DNA from: an uncultured Alphaproteobacteria bacterium
GTDB taxonomy: Bacteria > Pseudomonadota > Alphaproteobacteria > RF32 > CAG-239
Direction: 5' to 3'
NCBI GenBank assembly: GCA_934276635.1
Contig: CAKQTH010000002.1
Coordinates: forward strand, 177,733-241,732
Length of the DNA stretch: 64,000 nt
In this document: positions 7,684-14,744 of the stretch, piece after piece
How positions within the stretch are numbered: position 1 is the first letter of the stretch
How the letters are laid out: every line of letters begins with the position of its first letter
Position numbers and translations under genes: made by a program
Notes under the pieces: generated by a model
Databases searched by the model: none
What the model was told of the DNA's origin: nothing
What the model saw: the letters and a program-made list of their open reading frames with translations, nothing else

Positions 7684-8997
7684 TTATTGCAAAAGCGGCG
7701 ACCATGCAGGGTCGGAAGCCTCGGTCGGCGTAATAATCTGCCGCTCGTTGTATCCGCTTATGTCTATGGTAAACAATTTTACCGGCGCGGAGCGTCTGCC
7801 GCCGTTATCCTGCCTGAAATACATCAGTACGCGGCCGTTCGGCGACCATGTCGGGCCTTCCACCAAATATCCGTTGGCCAGCAGTCTTTCGCCGGAGCCG
7901 TCAGGATACATCACCCCGATATAAAACTGTTTGTTTGCCATTTTTGTAAAGGCGATATAGTCTCCGCGCGGCGACCAAACCGGAGTTGCATAACGCCCGC
8001 GGCCAAAGCTGATGCGCTGAACATTCGAACCGTCGGCGTCCATAACATACAGCTGTTGATCTCCGCCTCTGTCAGAGTTGAACACAATCTTTGAACCGTC
8101 CGGAGAATAGCTCGGAGAAGTGTCTATCGCAGGGTGTTTTGTCAGCTGTTTTGTCGTCCGATTTTTCAAATCCATCTCATAAATCTCGGTGTTTCCGTTT
8201 GCGGCAAAACTGAGCAAAACCTTGCTCGAATCAGGAGAGAACACCGGTGCGAATGTCATTCCGGGGAAGTGTCCCAAAAGTTCCTGTTTTCCGGTTTCAA
8301 CATCCATAACATATACTTTCGGTGTATTTCCGACATATGAAAGATAGGTAATTTTCTGCATATTCGGCGAAAAACGAGGAGTTAAGGCCATATATCTGCC
8401 GTTGGTCAAAAACTTGTGGTTTTCGCCGTCCTGATCCATAATCGCCAACCTCTTGACGCGCTTTGTGAGCGGCCCGCTTTCGGAAATATATACAACGCGG
8501 GTATCAAAATATCCTTTTTCGCCGGTCAGACGCTCATAAACCGCATCGGCAATTTTATGAGCAATACGACGCCAGTTGTCTTTTTTGGTAGTAAAAGACT
8601 GTCCCAAAAGCTGCTGACGGGAAGAAATATCCCACAGGCGAAAATCCACCTTGAGCGAATCTTTATCAACTTCGCTAATCGCGCTCTGAATCAAAACCTG
8701 CGCCTTTATCGCCTGCCAGTCAACAAACTTCGGCTCGTCATTAATTCCCTTCAAATCCTGAATATATGACGATGGCGGCAAAATGCGGAACAATCCCGAC
8801 CGATCCAAATCCGCAGCCACAACATCGTGAATATTGTTTGCATATCTTCCGATCCAAAAACCTTCGCGACTCATACTCGGAAAAGCAATCGGAGTCGGAT
8901 TGCGCATCGCGCCGTTTACATCAATCTCAAGCTCAGCTTTTGCCGGCATTGAAAACATCAAAAAGCCGACCATCAGCATAAATATTCTGAAAAACAT
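7684..8997 (-). CDS. tolB: Tol-Pal system periplasmic protein TolB
   Basis: 437 residues. A signal peptide ends near MPAKA (residue 21). An N-terminal domain (about 25-160) is followed by a six-bladed beta-propeller with repeated SPDG-type motifs (FSPDSSKVLLSF, YSPDGSKIVFNSDRGGD, SPRGDYIAF). TolB binds Pal and helps keep the outer membrane attached during division. A GGTGG Shine-Dalgarno supports the start. tolQ, tolR, tolA and pal are not adjacent here, unlike the usual tol cluster. It is transcribed away from ruvX. Confidence 0.95.
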   Translation of the reverse strand: MFFRIFMLMVGFLMFSMPAKAELEIDVNGAMRNPTPIAFPSMSREGFWIGRYANNIHDVVAADLDRSGLFRILPPSSYIQDLKGINDEPKFVDWQAIKAQVLIQSAISEVDKDSLKVDFRLWDISSRQQLLGQSFTTKKDNWRRIAHKIADAVYERLTGEKGYFDTRVVYISESGPLTKRVKRLAIMDQDGENHKFLTNGRYMALTPRFSPNMQKITYLSYVGNTPKVYVMDVETGKQELLGHFPGMTFAPVFSPDSSKVLLSFAANGNTEIYEMDLKNRTTKQLTKHPAIDTSPSYSPDGSKIVFNSDRGGDQQLYVMDADGSNVQRISFGRGRYATPVWSPRGDYIAFTKMANKQFYIGVMYPDGSGERLLANGYLVEGPTWSPNGRVLMYFRQDNGGRRSAPVKLFTIDISGYNERQIITPTEASDPAWSPLLQ

Positions 8998-9081
8998 TTA
9001 ACCACCTATAAAATTTTTGAGTTTACTTATTTTCGATAGTAATATAATATTCTTAAAAATCAATTAGCAAAAAGATGAAAT

Positions 9082-9549
9082 ATGGAATGCCTCACAATTA
9101 AAGATTTTAAGCAAAAACTGCCCCCGAAACACGCGGTTTTGGGCTTTGATTTCGGAGAAAAAAGACTCGGAGTCGCCGTGTCCGATTTGTCGCTTCTGAT
9201 CGCCACTTCGCAAAAAATTATCTATCGCGCGGATTTTCAAAAAGATATCGCGGAAATAAAAAAAATTGTTGAAGAAAAACAAATCGGAGGAATTGTCTAC
9301 GGGCTACCGCTGCAAATGAACGGACTTGAAGGACAAACCGCAGATATGGTCAGAAAATTTGCCGAGCAGGTTGACGAACAAATCGGGCTTCCGTACGCGT
9401 TTTGGGACGAACGGCTGTCCTCATCTGCCGTTGAAAATTTTTTAATCAAAGAAGTTGATATGTCGCGCCAAAAACGCAAAAAAGTTTTGGACGCTTCGGC
9501 CGCCGCTTATATTCTGCAAGGATTTTTAGACGCACTCAAATATGCATAA
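9082..9549 (+). CDS. ruvX: YqgF/RuvX RNase H-fold nuclease (putative Holliday junction resolvase)
   Basis: 155 residues. The RNase H fold is seen from LGFDFGEKRLGVAVSD (first catalytic aspartate, about residue 21), then YGLPLQMNG and FWDERLSS with the second acidic set. The family acts in 16S rRNA 5' end maturation and possibly junction resolution. Upstream ATG codons are out of frame or lack support. The 3' end overlaps the convergent amidase gene by 43 bases. Confidence 0.9.
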   Translation: MECLTIKDFKQKLPPKHAVLGFDFGEKRLGVAVSDLSLLIATSQKIIYRADFQKDIAEIKKIVEEKQIGGIVYGLPLQMNGLEGQTADMVRKFAEQVDEQIGLPYAFWDERLSSSAVENFLIKEVDMSRQKRKKVLDASAAAYILQGFLDALKYA

Positions 9550-10187
9550 GCAACCGCTTTGAGCCGTCTTATCAAACGCTTATCCGGCAAAATCTTTTGT
9601 CCGCCCAGATTGTTCAAAAGCTCCGCCATATCCTTTATACGGCAAATTTTTGAAGGATAAAACCGGCGGCAAAATGCACACAGCGCCGCGTTTATATCGC
9701 TTGTATCATAGCCGATTATCTTTAACAGCTCGGCAACATCATCAGTCTCTGCTTTGTCGGCATCTTTTGTTTTATACCAAAGCCCCAAACCGTTTTGCGC
9801 CAATTTTTTCCACGGAAAAGCCTTTCCGGGATCAGGCTTGCGCTGAGGTGCAACATCAGAATGTCCCAATATGTTTTGCGGCAAAATCCCGTATTTTTTT
9901 TGCAGTTTTTTCAAAAGGCAAATCAGCGATTTTATCTGTGCCGGAGGATATGCATTTTGCCCCAAACTCGGCGAGCAGAGCTCAATTCCGATTGATGTTT
10001 TGTTCAATAAATCGCGGCCGTGCCAATGGCTTTTTCCGGCGTGCCACGCACAATTTTCTTCCGCCACCAGCGGCAATATATCGCCGTTTTGCCTGATTAT
10101 ATAATGTGCGGAAACATCGTTTTGTTTAAAACTTAAAACTGCCGATTCCGCATCAAAGGCGCAACAATGCACAATCAAAAATTCCAC
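9507..10187 (-). CDS. N-acetylmuramoyl-L-alanine amidase (amidase_2, AmpD/AmiD-like)
   Basis: 226 residues from a GTG with a good Shine-Dalgarno (GAAGGGA). A TTG at 10238 would add 17 residues but has no ribosome site. Zinc ligands are visible: the histidine in LIVHCC, the histidine in ILGHSDVAP, and the aspartate in RKPDPG. HYIIRQNGDI and AWHAGKSHW are typical. It cleaves the amide between MurNAc and the stem peptide. The C-terminal region (from about 150) is a short helical extension. No signal peptide is seen, so a cytoplasmic AmpD-like recycling role is possible. It follows the TatA-like gene directly. Confidence 0.88.
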   Translation of the reverse strand: MEFLIVHCCAFDAESAVLSFKQNDVSAHYIIRQNGDILPLVAEENCAWHAGKSHWHGRDLLNKTSIGIELCSPSLGQNAYPPAQIKSLICLLKKLQKKYGILPQNILGHSDVAPQRKPDPGKAFPWKKLAQNGLGLWYKTKDADKAETDDVAELLKIIGYDTSDINAALCAFCRRFYPSKICRIKDMAELLNNLGGQKILPDKRLIRRLKAVAYAYLSASKNPCRI

Positions 10188-10240
10188 ATTGTTCCCTTCT
10201 CTTGAAGAAAACGGCAGTTTATCTGTCTTATCGTCCAAAA

Positions 10241-10528
10241 TTATTCAGCTTTCGGAGCCTCAGAATCCGACTCTTCATCAGAATCTTCATCATCGTCATC
10301 ATCTTTTGCTTCTTCTTTTGCGGCTTTTTTCGCAGCAGCTTCTTCGGCTCTTTTTTTCTGAGCTTTCTTAATTTTTTCCTGAATTTCCTGCTGGCCTTTT
10401 TTTGCGGCCTCAACTCCGGATTTCAATTTTTCTTTAGCTTGTTCCTGCAATTCCGGCAGATGATTTGCCATAAAAATACCGGTAACAACAAGAATAATCA
10501 GAACCCAGCTCCAAAATCCAAATAACAT
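10241..10528 (-). CDS. small TatA-like membrane protein with acidic tail
   Basis: 95 residues. One N-terminal membrane helix (about 3-21) is followed by HLPELQEQAKEKLKSG, a helix with amphipathic spacing, then Lys/Ala-rich repeats and a tail of Asp/Glu. The order (helix, short hinge, amphipathic helix, charged tail) is that of TatA/TatE proteins of the twin-arginine translocase, and a SPOR gene beside tatA is seen in other Alphaproteobacteria. The FG hinge is not conserved and no tatC is nearby. Shine-Dalgarno AAGGAG supports the start. It could instead be an unrelated membrane-anchored coiled-coil protein. Confidence 0.45.
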   Translation of the reverse strand: MLFGFWSWVLIILVVTGIFMANHLPELQEQAKEKLKSGVEAAKKGQQEIQEKIKKAQKKRAEEAAAKKAAKEEAKDDDDDEDSDEESDSEAPKAE

Positions 10529-10590
10529 ATTTTATCTCCTTATAATAATGTTTGCTATTATATAACCTTAAAAAATGCAAATTGGCAACA

Positions 10591-11514
10591 CTATTTTTTC
10601 TTTACTATACAAGAACCGCCGGAAGCCTTTATTTTTGCGCATATTTCATCGGCATCGGCTTTCTGTGCAAAAGCACCGGCTTTCAAGCGATAAAATATTC
10701 CGGAGGATCCCAAATCAGCCGTTTCTATCTCATATCCGAGGCCGGAAAGAACAACATATTTTTTGTTCAAATCAAGCCACGATTTTTCAATAGCATCGCG
10801 ATTCGGCGAGGACATCAGCTGAATCTGCCAATCGCCCTTTTCCGCAGCTTTTGCCGACTGCTGCGGCTGAGTTTTTTGCGGCTCTGTTTTTTCAACATTT
10901 TGCACCGGCGCGGAAACAACTTTTGCTTCTGTTGCGGGCTTGTTTTCAGCCTCAGGCTTCGGCTCCGGTTTTTCTTCTTTCTTTATTTCTTCTTCGGTGC
11001 TCTTAATGTTTTTCGCCGCTTTATTAACCACAGCCTCGCTCGCGGTTTCGATAATGTCATCAATTGTGGTCGGAGCTTTTGCGGGCATTGCGACTTCTTC
11101 CGGAATATCCTGCGCGGAAATTTCCGGCAGTTTCGGCTTTTCAGGCGCCGGCAAAACTTTTTCTACCACAACATTTGTATCGTCCTTATTTTCCAAGATA
11201 TTATAAACGGTCTTGTCCTGATTTTCAACCTTCATACCGCCTCTGTCTTTCGGAAGAGATTTCACTGCTTCAGGCGAACGGCGGATAACCGGAATCTGCT
11301 CCGGTTCATTGTTGATATATCCGCTGTAAAGAACAAGCCAGCTGACCGCACCAGCAAAAATAAGGCCGGAAAGCGCACCGATAAACACACTGCGGGAACG
11401 ACGCATTTCATCTTGTCTTTCTTCAATATTGGAAGCAGTCTGATCCGCCATTTTTTGACGAAACTCGTTTAAAAATTCTTCACTGCGACTGTTGTCGGAA
11501 AATTCTCTGAACAT
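10591..11514 (-). CDS. SPOR-domain membrane protein
   Basis: 307 residues. A cytoplasmic part (1-42) precedes a membrane helix (about 43-66), a long Pro/Lys/Glu-rich linker, and a C-terminal SPOR domain (about 230-307, starting GDWQIQLMSS and ending with a two-cysteine CAKIKASGGSC segment). SPOR domains bind denuded glycan strands at the division septum, so the protein probably acts in septal wall remodelling. It lies upstream of the TatA-like and amidase genes on the same strand, 62 bases from the first. Confidence 0.86.
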   Translation of the reverse strand: MFREFSDNSRSEEFLNEFRQKMADQTASNIEERQDEMRRSRSVFIGALSGLIFAGAVSWLVLYSGYINNEPEQIPVIRRSPEAVKSLPKDRGGMKVENQDKTVYNILENKDDTNVVVEKVLPAPEKPKLPEISAQDIPEEVAMPAKAPTTIDDIIETASEAVVNKAAKNIKSTEEEIKKEEKPEPKPEAENKPATEAKVVSAPVQNVEKTEPQKTQPQQSAKAAEKGDWQIQLMSSPNRDAIEKSWLDLNKKYVVLSGLGYEIETADLGSSGIFYRLKAGAFAQKADADEICAKIKASGGSCIVKKK

Positions 11515-11645
11515 CTGAACCTCATAATTTTTACCATTTGCCTGAGATTATACGCTGAAAAAACTTTATAATCATTTAACAAAAGCACAAAAACATTTGT
11601 GTTTTGCCAATTTATGTTATATCTTTCAAAACGGAGATGTAAAAG

Positions 11646-12449
11646 ATGAAAATTGCGACATATAATGTAAATTCGATTAATGCTAGACTTGAAAATCTGC
11701 TTGATTTTTTGCGTTTAAATTTGCCAGATATCGTCCTTTTGCAGGAAATAAAAACAGAATTTTCCGGATTCCCGTTTTTTGAAATTAAAGCTGCCGGATA
11801 TGAGGCAAAAATTCTGGGACAGAAAAGTTATAACGGCGTGGCAATTCTCAGCCGCGAAAAAATTGAAATAACCGCCGAAGGTTTGCCCGATTTTCCGGAC
11901 GAAAACGCCAGATATCTGGAAGCTGTTACTTCTGTCTGCGGAGAAAAAATCAGAGTCGCAAGCATATATCTGCCGAACGGAAATCCGCCGTATAACAATC
12001 CCAACGACGACAGCAAATTTGCATATAAACTGCGGTTTATGGACGCTCTGTATAATCGTTGCAAAACTGTGCTCTCATATCATGAAAACACTGTTTTGGG
12101 CGGAGATTTTAATGTGATTTTCAAAGATGAAGATGTGTACAATCCGGAAATTTTTCGCAATAACGCTCTGTTCAGAGAAGAAGTCCGCCAAAATCTAGCC
12201 GCATATTTGTATCTTGGTTTTTATGACACATTCCGCACATTATATCCGCACAAAAACGGATATACATATTGGGATTATTCCGGCGGAGCGCTTACTGCCG
12301 ATTTGGGTATGCGCATCGACTATCTTTTGGCCTCTCCGGCAATGGTTGATCGTCTTGAAAAATGTGATGTCGACAAAAAGACCAGAAACTCCGAAAAACC
12401 TTCCGACCACGCTCCGTTGATTGCTTATTTTAAGGAAAAACAATGCTGA
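11646..12449 (+). CDS. xth: exodeoxyribonuclease III (AP endonuclease)
   Basis: 267 residues, the normal length. Endonuclease/exonuclease/phosphatase fold: MKIATYNVNSINAR at the start, LLQEIKTE with the metal-binding glutamate near residue 37, GGDFNV near 155, and the C-terminal SDHAPLIAYF catalytic pair. It nicks DNA at abasic sites in base excision repair. The GGAG ribosome site lies nine bases upstream. It overlaps the S41 peptidase gene by seven bases. Confidence 0.95.
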   Translation: MKIATYNVNSINARLENLLDFLRLNLPDIVLLQEIKTEFSGFPFFEIKAAGYEAKILGQKSYNGVAILSREKIEITAEGLPDFPDENARYLEAVTSVCGEKIRVASIYLPNGNPPYNNPNDDSKFAYKLRFMDALYNRCKTVLSYHENTVLGGDFNVIFKDEDVYNPEIFRNNALFREEVRQNLAAYLYLGFYDTFRTLYPHKNGYTYWDYSGGALTADLGMRIDYLLASPAMVDRLEKCDVDKKTRNSEKPSDHAPLIAYFKEKQC

Positions 12450-13507
12450 AAAACATCATAACCGCCGCCGCATTTTTGCTTATGTTTTCATCGCAGGCTT
12501 CGGCCGACACCGTCAAAGACGAACTGCAAAATCTGTATACCATAATCGACAAAGAATATGTTGAAGATTTTGACGCGGAAAAATTTACAGAAGCAGCCGT
12601 GAGCGGACTTTCTTCCATCGATTCGGACATCAAAATAACCAAAATGCCGAAAAATTTGTATTTTTATCACAAAGAAGAAGTCATAAAAATCTTTCCGAAA
12701 CCGCAGGACAAAGCCAATCTGCAGGAATGGATTGATTTGAGTGCCAGAGTCGAAGAATTTGCTTTTTCAATTTCGCCGAAACTGCAGCTGAAAGACTTTA
12801 TGATTTTTGACTCCATGGCAGAAAACGCTTTCAAATCGCTTGATGAATATTCAAAATATTATCCCAGTCTGGAAGATGCGGACAATATCAAAATCAAAAG
12901 ATATTTCGGCAGCCGGCTGATTGACAATGTTTTGTATGTCAAAATCAAAACTTTTAACAAACTCACATACAAAAAACTCAAAGACGGACTCACCAAAAAC
13001 CGCTCGGCAAAAGGTTTGATACTTGATTTGAGGAGCAACAGGGGCGGGCTGCTCTCCGAGGCGCTCAAAATTGCCGATTTATTCCTTGAAAAAGGCAGCG
13101 TTATTGTTTCCACAAAAACCAAAAATGACGATTCGGCCCATTTATATACGGCCAAAAAACCTGATTTTTGGAAAGACAAACCTATTGTTTTGCTGGTTGA
13201 CGGCGACACCGCATCTTCCGCCGAGCTTTTGACAGCAGCGTTGAAGGAACAGGGCAGAGCCAAAGTTGTCGGCACCGGGACTTTCGGCAAAGGCACCGTG
13301 CAAAACCTCAAAATCATAGACGAAGACCGAGGATTTGCGCTGACTAACGCGTTTTTCTTCACTCCATCAGACACTCCGGTCAACAAGCACGGAATCGAGC
13401 CGGACTTTTGCGTTGTGCCGACAAAAGGCTTGTGTCCACAGCAAAATCGTGAGACAATCAACGATGACATTGACGAGGCTATGCGAAGAATTAAACAATA
13501 TTTATAG
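12443..13507 (+). CDS. S41-family C-terminal processing peptidase-like protein, without PDZ domain
   Basis: 354 residues with a signal peptide ending near SQASA (residue 21). The tail-specific protease core is clear: LILDLRSNRGGLLSEA, then GDTASSAELLTAAL with the catalytic serine near residue 258, then GTGTFGKGTVQ with the lysine near 282. CtpA proteins normally carry a PDZ domain between the helical N-terminus and the core; no PDZ signature is seen. It probably cleaves periplasmic proteins from their C-termini. Translation is coupled to xth by the overlap. Confidence 0.85.
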   Translation: MLKNIITAAAFLLMFSSQASADTVKDELQNLYTIIDKEYVEDFDAEKFTEAAVSGLSSIDSDIKITKMPKNLYFYHKEEVIKIFPKPQDKANLQEWIDLSARVEEFAFSISPKLQLKDFMIFDSMAENAFKSLDEYSKYYPSLEDADNIKIKRYFGSRLIDNVLYVKIKTFNKLTYKKLKDGLTKNRSAKGLILDLRSNRGGLLSEALKIADLFLEKGSVIVSTKTKNDDSAHLYTAKKPDFWKDKPIVLLVDGDTASSAELLTAALKEQGRAKVVGTGTFGKGTVQNLKIIDEDRGFALTNAFFFTPSDTPVNKHGIEPDFCVVPTKGLCPQQNRETINDDIDEAMRRIKQYL

Positions 13508-13525
13508 AACTTTTGCAAAATATTG

Positions 13526-13553
13526 TTGACAAGACGCGCAAAAAATGTATAGT
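13526..13553 (+). promoter_or_regulatory. sigma-70 type promoter of rpmG
   Basis: TTGACA (13526-13531), 16-base spacer, TATAGT (13548-13553). This is close to consensus and fits a ribosomal protein gene 47 bases downstream. Confidence 0.85.
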
Positions 13554-13600
13554 ACGGCTAAATGTTTTGATTTATAACCCTAATTTTAAGAGTATTAAAA

Positions 13601-13768
13601 ATGGCAAAAGCAGTAAAAGTAAAAGTAAAATTGGAAAGCACAGCCGGTACAGGTTCTTTCTATTTGGCAGAAAAAAATCCGAGAACTCATCCTGAAAAAC
13701 TGACGATGAAGAAATATGATAAAAAGTCAAGAAAGCATGAAGAGTTCGTAGAAAAGAAATTGAAGTAA
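13601..13768 (+). CDS. rpmG: 50S ribosomal protein L33
   Basis: 55 residues, the normal length for L33. It begins MAKAVKVKVKLEST, has the typical TGSFYLAEKNPRTHPEKL block and ends EEFVEKKLK. It lacks the CxxC pairs of the zinc-binding L33 type, as in the C-minus paralog common in Proteobacteria. A near-consensus promoter lies just upstream and a terminator follows, so it is a single-gene unit. Confidence 0.95.
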   Translation: MAKAVKVKVKLESTAGTGSFYLAEKNPRTHPEKLTMKKYDKKSRKHEEFVEKKLK

Positions 13769-13790
13769 TTTTTTCTGCAACAAAATATTG

Positions 13791-13826
13791 AAAGAGGCTC
13801 CCGACTATGGCGAGCCTCTTTTATTT
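13791..13826. terminator. terminator between rpmG and xerC
   Basis: AAAGAGGCTC (13791-13800) pairs with GAGCCTCTTT (13812-13821), followed by TATTTTTG. The right arm overlaps the xerC stop codon. Confidence 0.88.
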
Positions 13827-14744
13827 TTGCAAAATTTCAGATTTATCATACTCCTTCTGCAGGGTTGAAATCTCTACATCGGTGTAGCGTTCGGTGGCAC
13901 TCAGCGATGAATGTCCCAAAAGTTCCTGTATCGCCCGCAAATCCGTTCCGGCGGCCAACAAATGCGTTGCAAAAGAGTGTCTTAGGGCATGGGGAGTCAA
14001 ATTGTCGGAAAGTCCCAAATCGACCCTTATCTTTTGCATCTGGCGCTGAACGATTCGCGGACTGAGTCTGTCACCGCGCGCTCCAACAAACAAAGGTTCG
14101 CCATCTTTCAGTTCATATGGGCATTTTTTCAGATATTTTTTCACGCTTTCAACCACTTGCGGCAGAACAGGAACGATTCTTTCTTTGTTGCCCTTACCTT
14201 TGATTTTGATGCAATCCGCATTGCCGACATCGCCGACATTCAGCGACAGAGCCTCAGAAATACGCAGTCCGCTGCCGTAAAGCAGCATACAAATCGCCTT
14301 ATCGCGCAGCCCCTGCCATTTGCTTTTTGCTTTTTTTGCGGCCTCGTCCAAAACCAAAAAAGTTTCTTCAACATCAAGAGCTTTCGGCACCGATTTATCT
14401 TTTTTGGGCGACGACACGATCGAAATTGCGGAATTTTTAATAATTTTATTGCGTTCAAGCCATTTATAAAAACTGCGGACAGACGACATCTCCCGAGAAA
14501 GAGAAGTTTTGGAAACACGATTAAGCCGTCGGCTCAAAAAATTGCGGAATTCGTGCACCGTCTTATTTTCAATGCTTGATACGGTCTGTTTTTCGGCAAA
14601 ATAATTAATGAAAAAGGATAAATCTCTGGCGTATGCATCAAGCGTATGCTCGGAATACATTTTTTCCGCCTCAAGATATTGTTTCCACTTGCCGATAAGC
14701 TCCGTCAATTTATCATCGGCATTATATTTTATTGCTTGTTTCAT
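13821..14744 (-). CDS. xerC: site-specific tyrosine recombinase XerC
   Basis: 307 residues from the ATG that overlaps the uvrA stop (ATGA), a coupling that decides the start over the TTG and ATG codons further up. The SAM-like N-terminal domain (about 1-100) is followed by the catalytic domain: first arginine in GSGLRISEAL, lysine in KGKGNKERIVP, then HALRHSFATH, LLGHSSL and the nucleophile tyrosine in TERYTDV. It resolves chromosome dimers at dif with XerD. SLSREMSSVRSFYKWLERN and the PKKDKSVPKAL linker favour XerC over XerD. Confidence 0.86.
   Translation of the reverse strand: MKQAIKYNADDKLTELIGKWKQYLEAEKMYSEHTLDAYARDLSFFINYFAEKQTVSSIENKTVHEFRNFLSRRLNRVSKTSLSREMSSVRSFYKWLERNKIIKNSAISIVSSPKKDKSVPKALDVEETFLVLDEAAKKAKSKWQGLRDKAICMLLYGSGLRISEALSLNVGDVGNADCIKIKGKGNKERIVPVLPQVVESVKKYLKKCPYELKDGEPLFVGARGDRLSPRIVQRQMQKIRVDLGLSDNLTPHALRHSFATHLLAAGTDLRAIQELLGHSSLSATERYTDVEISTLQKEYDKSEILQK

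Noticed and set aside
10552..11472. 306-codon open frame opposite the SPOR gene
   Set aside because: Its composition (runs of Phe, Arg) is that of a shadow; the opposite frame has a clear SPOR domain and membrane helix.
11580..11606. Hairpin upstream of xth as terminator or riboswitch
   Set aside because: The stem is A/T-rich with a bulge and no U tract follows, so it is too weak to call.
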